Origin: Bryobacterales bacterium
Lineage (GTDB): Bacteria > Acidobacteriota > Terriglobia > Bryobacterales > Bryobacteraceae
Assembly: GCA_003170295.1 (NCBI GenBank)
Contig: PNAJ01000009.1
Coordinates: forward strand, 369 to 44,191
Reading direction: 5' to 3'
Length of the DNA: 43,823 nt
Each line of letters starts with the position of its first letter. Within the stretch, counting starts at the first letter, position 1. Shown piece by piece: positions 43,060 to 43,823 of this stretch. Below the pieces are notes generated by a model. The model was not told where the DNA came from. It saw nothing but the letters and a program-made list of their open reading frames with translations, and did no database searches. A program made the position numbers and the translations under genes.

Positions 43060-43823
43060 ATGCGGATCTTCCTTCTCACGACGCTCTTGACACTATTTTT
43101 GATGGGCGCGGAAGCTCCGGCGGTTCGCTTCATCGATATCGCCGCGAAATCGGGCCTCACCGTTCCCAATACCTTCGGCGGCAAGGATAAGAAGGATTCC
43201 ATCCTTGAGAGCACCGGCACCGGCGTCGCGATCTTCGATTTCGATGGCGATGGAGCCAACGACATCTTCATCGCCAACGGGCCCCCGTCGCGCTCCCAGC
43301 TCTATAAAAACGACGGCGCCGGACACTTCACCGAGGTCGGCCAGCACGCAGGTCTGACGCGTACCGGTTGGGCGCAGGCGGCCTGCGTCGGCGATATCGA
43401 TAACGATGGACATCCCGATCTTCTTGTCACCTATTACGGCCACAACACGCTTTACCGGAATCTCGGAAACGGCAAATTTGAGGACATCACCGAACGCGCC
43501 GGCCTGCCGGTCGAGGGCACACGCTGGGGTTCCGGCTGCGCCTTTATCGACTACGACCGCGACGGCCTGCTCGACATCTTCGTCGCCAACTACGTGGATC
43601 TCGATCTCAAGAACGTTTCCAGCAAGACCTGCGACTGGAAGGGAATGATGGTGTGGTGCGGGCCGCACGGGCTTCCGGCCGGGCACAATGCGCTCTATCA
43701 CAACAACGGAGACGGAACGTTCACCGACGTTTCCGCGAAAGCCGGCATTCTCGGTCCCCGATGTTACGGTCTGGGCGTGGTCACCGCGGATTTCGATAAC
43801 GATGGCTGGCCCGACATCTATGT
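43060..43823 (+). CDS. CRTAC1-type (FG-GAP repeat) protein, partial, cut by window edge
   Basis: The reading frame stays open from ATG 43060 to the last base, giving about 254 residues. The signal peptide is RIFLLTTLLTLFLMGAEA. Repeated calcium-type FG-GAP loops follow: FDFDGDGANDIFIANG, GDIDNDGHPDLLVTYYG, IDYDRDGLLDIFVANYVD and DFDNDGWPDIY at the edge. Between them are LYKNDGAGHFTEV, LYRNLGNGKFEDIT and LYHNNGDGTFTDVS. Cysteines in SKTCDWKG and WCGPHGLP match the family. An ASPIC/UnbV domain is expected beyond the window but cannot be seen. It starts two bases after the cytochrome/TPR gene, so the two are co-transcribed and probably act together outside the cell. Confidence 0.85.
   Translation, partial: MRIFLLTTLLTLFLMGAEAPAVRFIDIAAKSGLTVPNTFGGKDKKDSILESTGTGVAIFDFDGDGANDIFIANGPPSRSQLYKNDGAGHFTEVGQHAGLTRTGWAQAACVGDIDNDGHPDLLVTYYGHNTLYRNLGNGKFEDITERAGLPVEGTRWGSGCAFIDYDRDGLLDIFVANYVDLDLKNVSSKTCDWKGMMVWCGPHGLPAGHNALYHNNGDGTFTDVSAKAGILGPRCYGLGVVTADFDNDGWPDIY

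Overview
This window looks like a chromosomal segment of a high-GC soil acidobacterium of the Solibacter/Bryobacter type. The reasons are protein-family content: three very large TonB-dependent receptors with an N-terminal carboxypeptidase-regulatory-like domain, two proteins with the VWFA-related domain described from Acidobacteria, two FG-GAP/ASPIC (CRTAC1-type) proteins, Tat-exported SelA-like PLP enzymes, and many secreted proteins ending their signal peptides in A-x-A-Q. This is an inference from families, not a database match. No rRNA, tRNA or CRISPR array was seen.

Layout. 1-1.75 kb is mobile-element debris: a frameshifted IS91-type transposase running off the left edge, then an intact-looking DDE (rve-type) transposase. 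1.8-5.7 kb holds two tandem secreted beta-propeller proteins divergent from a Tat-exported SelA-like PLP enzyme with an added C-terminal beta domain. 5.7-9.6 kb holds an M19 dipeptidase-like protein divergent from two tandem paralogues of an unrecognised family; both junctions around this block carry clusters of GC-rich hairpins. 9.7-18.8 kb holds a TonB receptor, a three-gene unit (SelA-like enzyme, DUF362 protein, unknown secreted protein) and, divergent from it, two overlapping COG3964-like amidohydrolases. 19.0-26.9 kb is the best candidate for a coherent local regulon: a TonB receptor, a GH20 beta-hexosaminidase, a PIG-L-type deacetylase and a membrane-anchored winged-helix-like regulator, with an almost identical ~80-bp element upstream of the receptor and again between the deacetylase and the regulator. 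26.9-31.3 kb holds TPR and VWFA-type secreted proteins, two of them convergent and overlapping in a palindrome that codes for the same C-terminal motif on both strands. 31.7-38.3 kb is a four-gene co-directional unit (Tat-exported alkaline-phosphatase-superfamily protein, unknown protein, TPR protein, CRTAC1-TPR protein). 38.4-43.8 kb has a third TonB receptor, a shortened multiheme cytochrome/TPR hybrid and the start of another CRTAC1-type protein cut by the window edge.

How the genes may work together. Most products are predicted to act outside the cytoplasm: hydrolases, uptake receptors and scavenging enzymes for polymer, amino-sugar or peptide fragments. Duplication is the dominant theme, with at least seven families present in two or more copies in 44 kb. 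Each of the five convergent gene junctions carries an inverted repeat, and several starts lack a Shine-Dalgarno sequence but have a TANNNT-like box about 6-12 bases upstream, suggesting leaderless or nearly leaderless transcripts beside classical SD-led genes.
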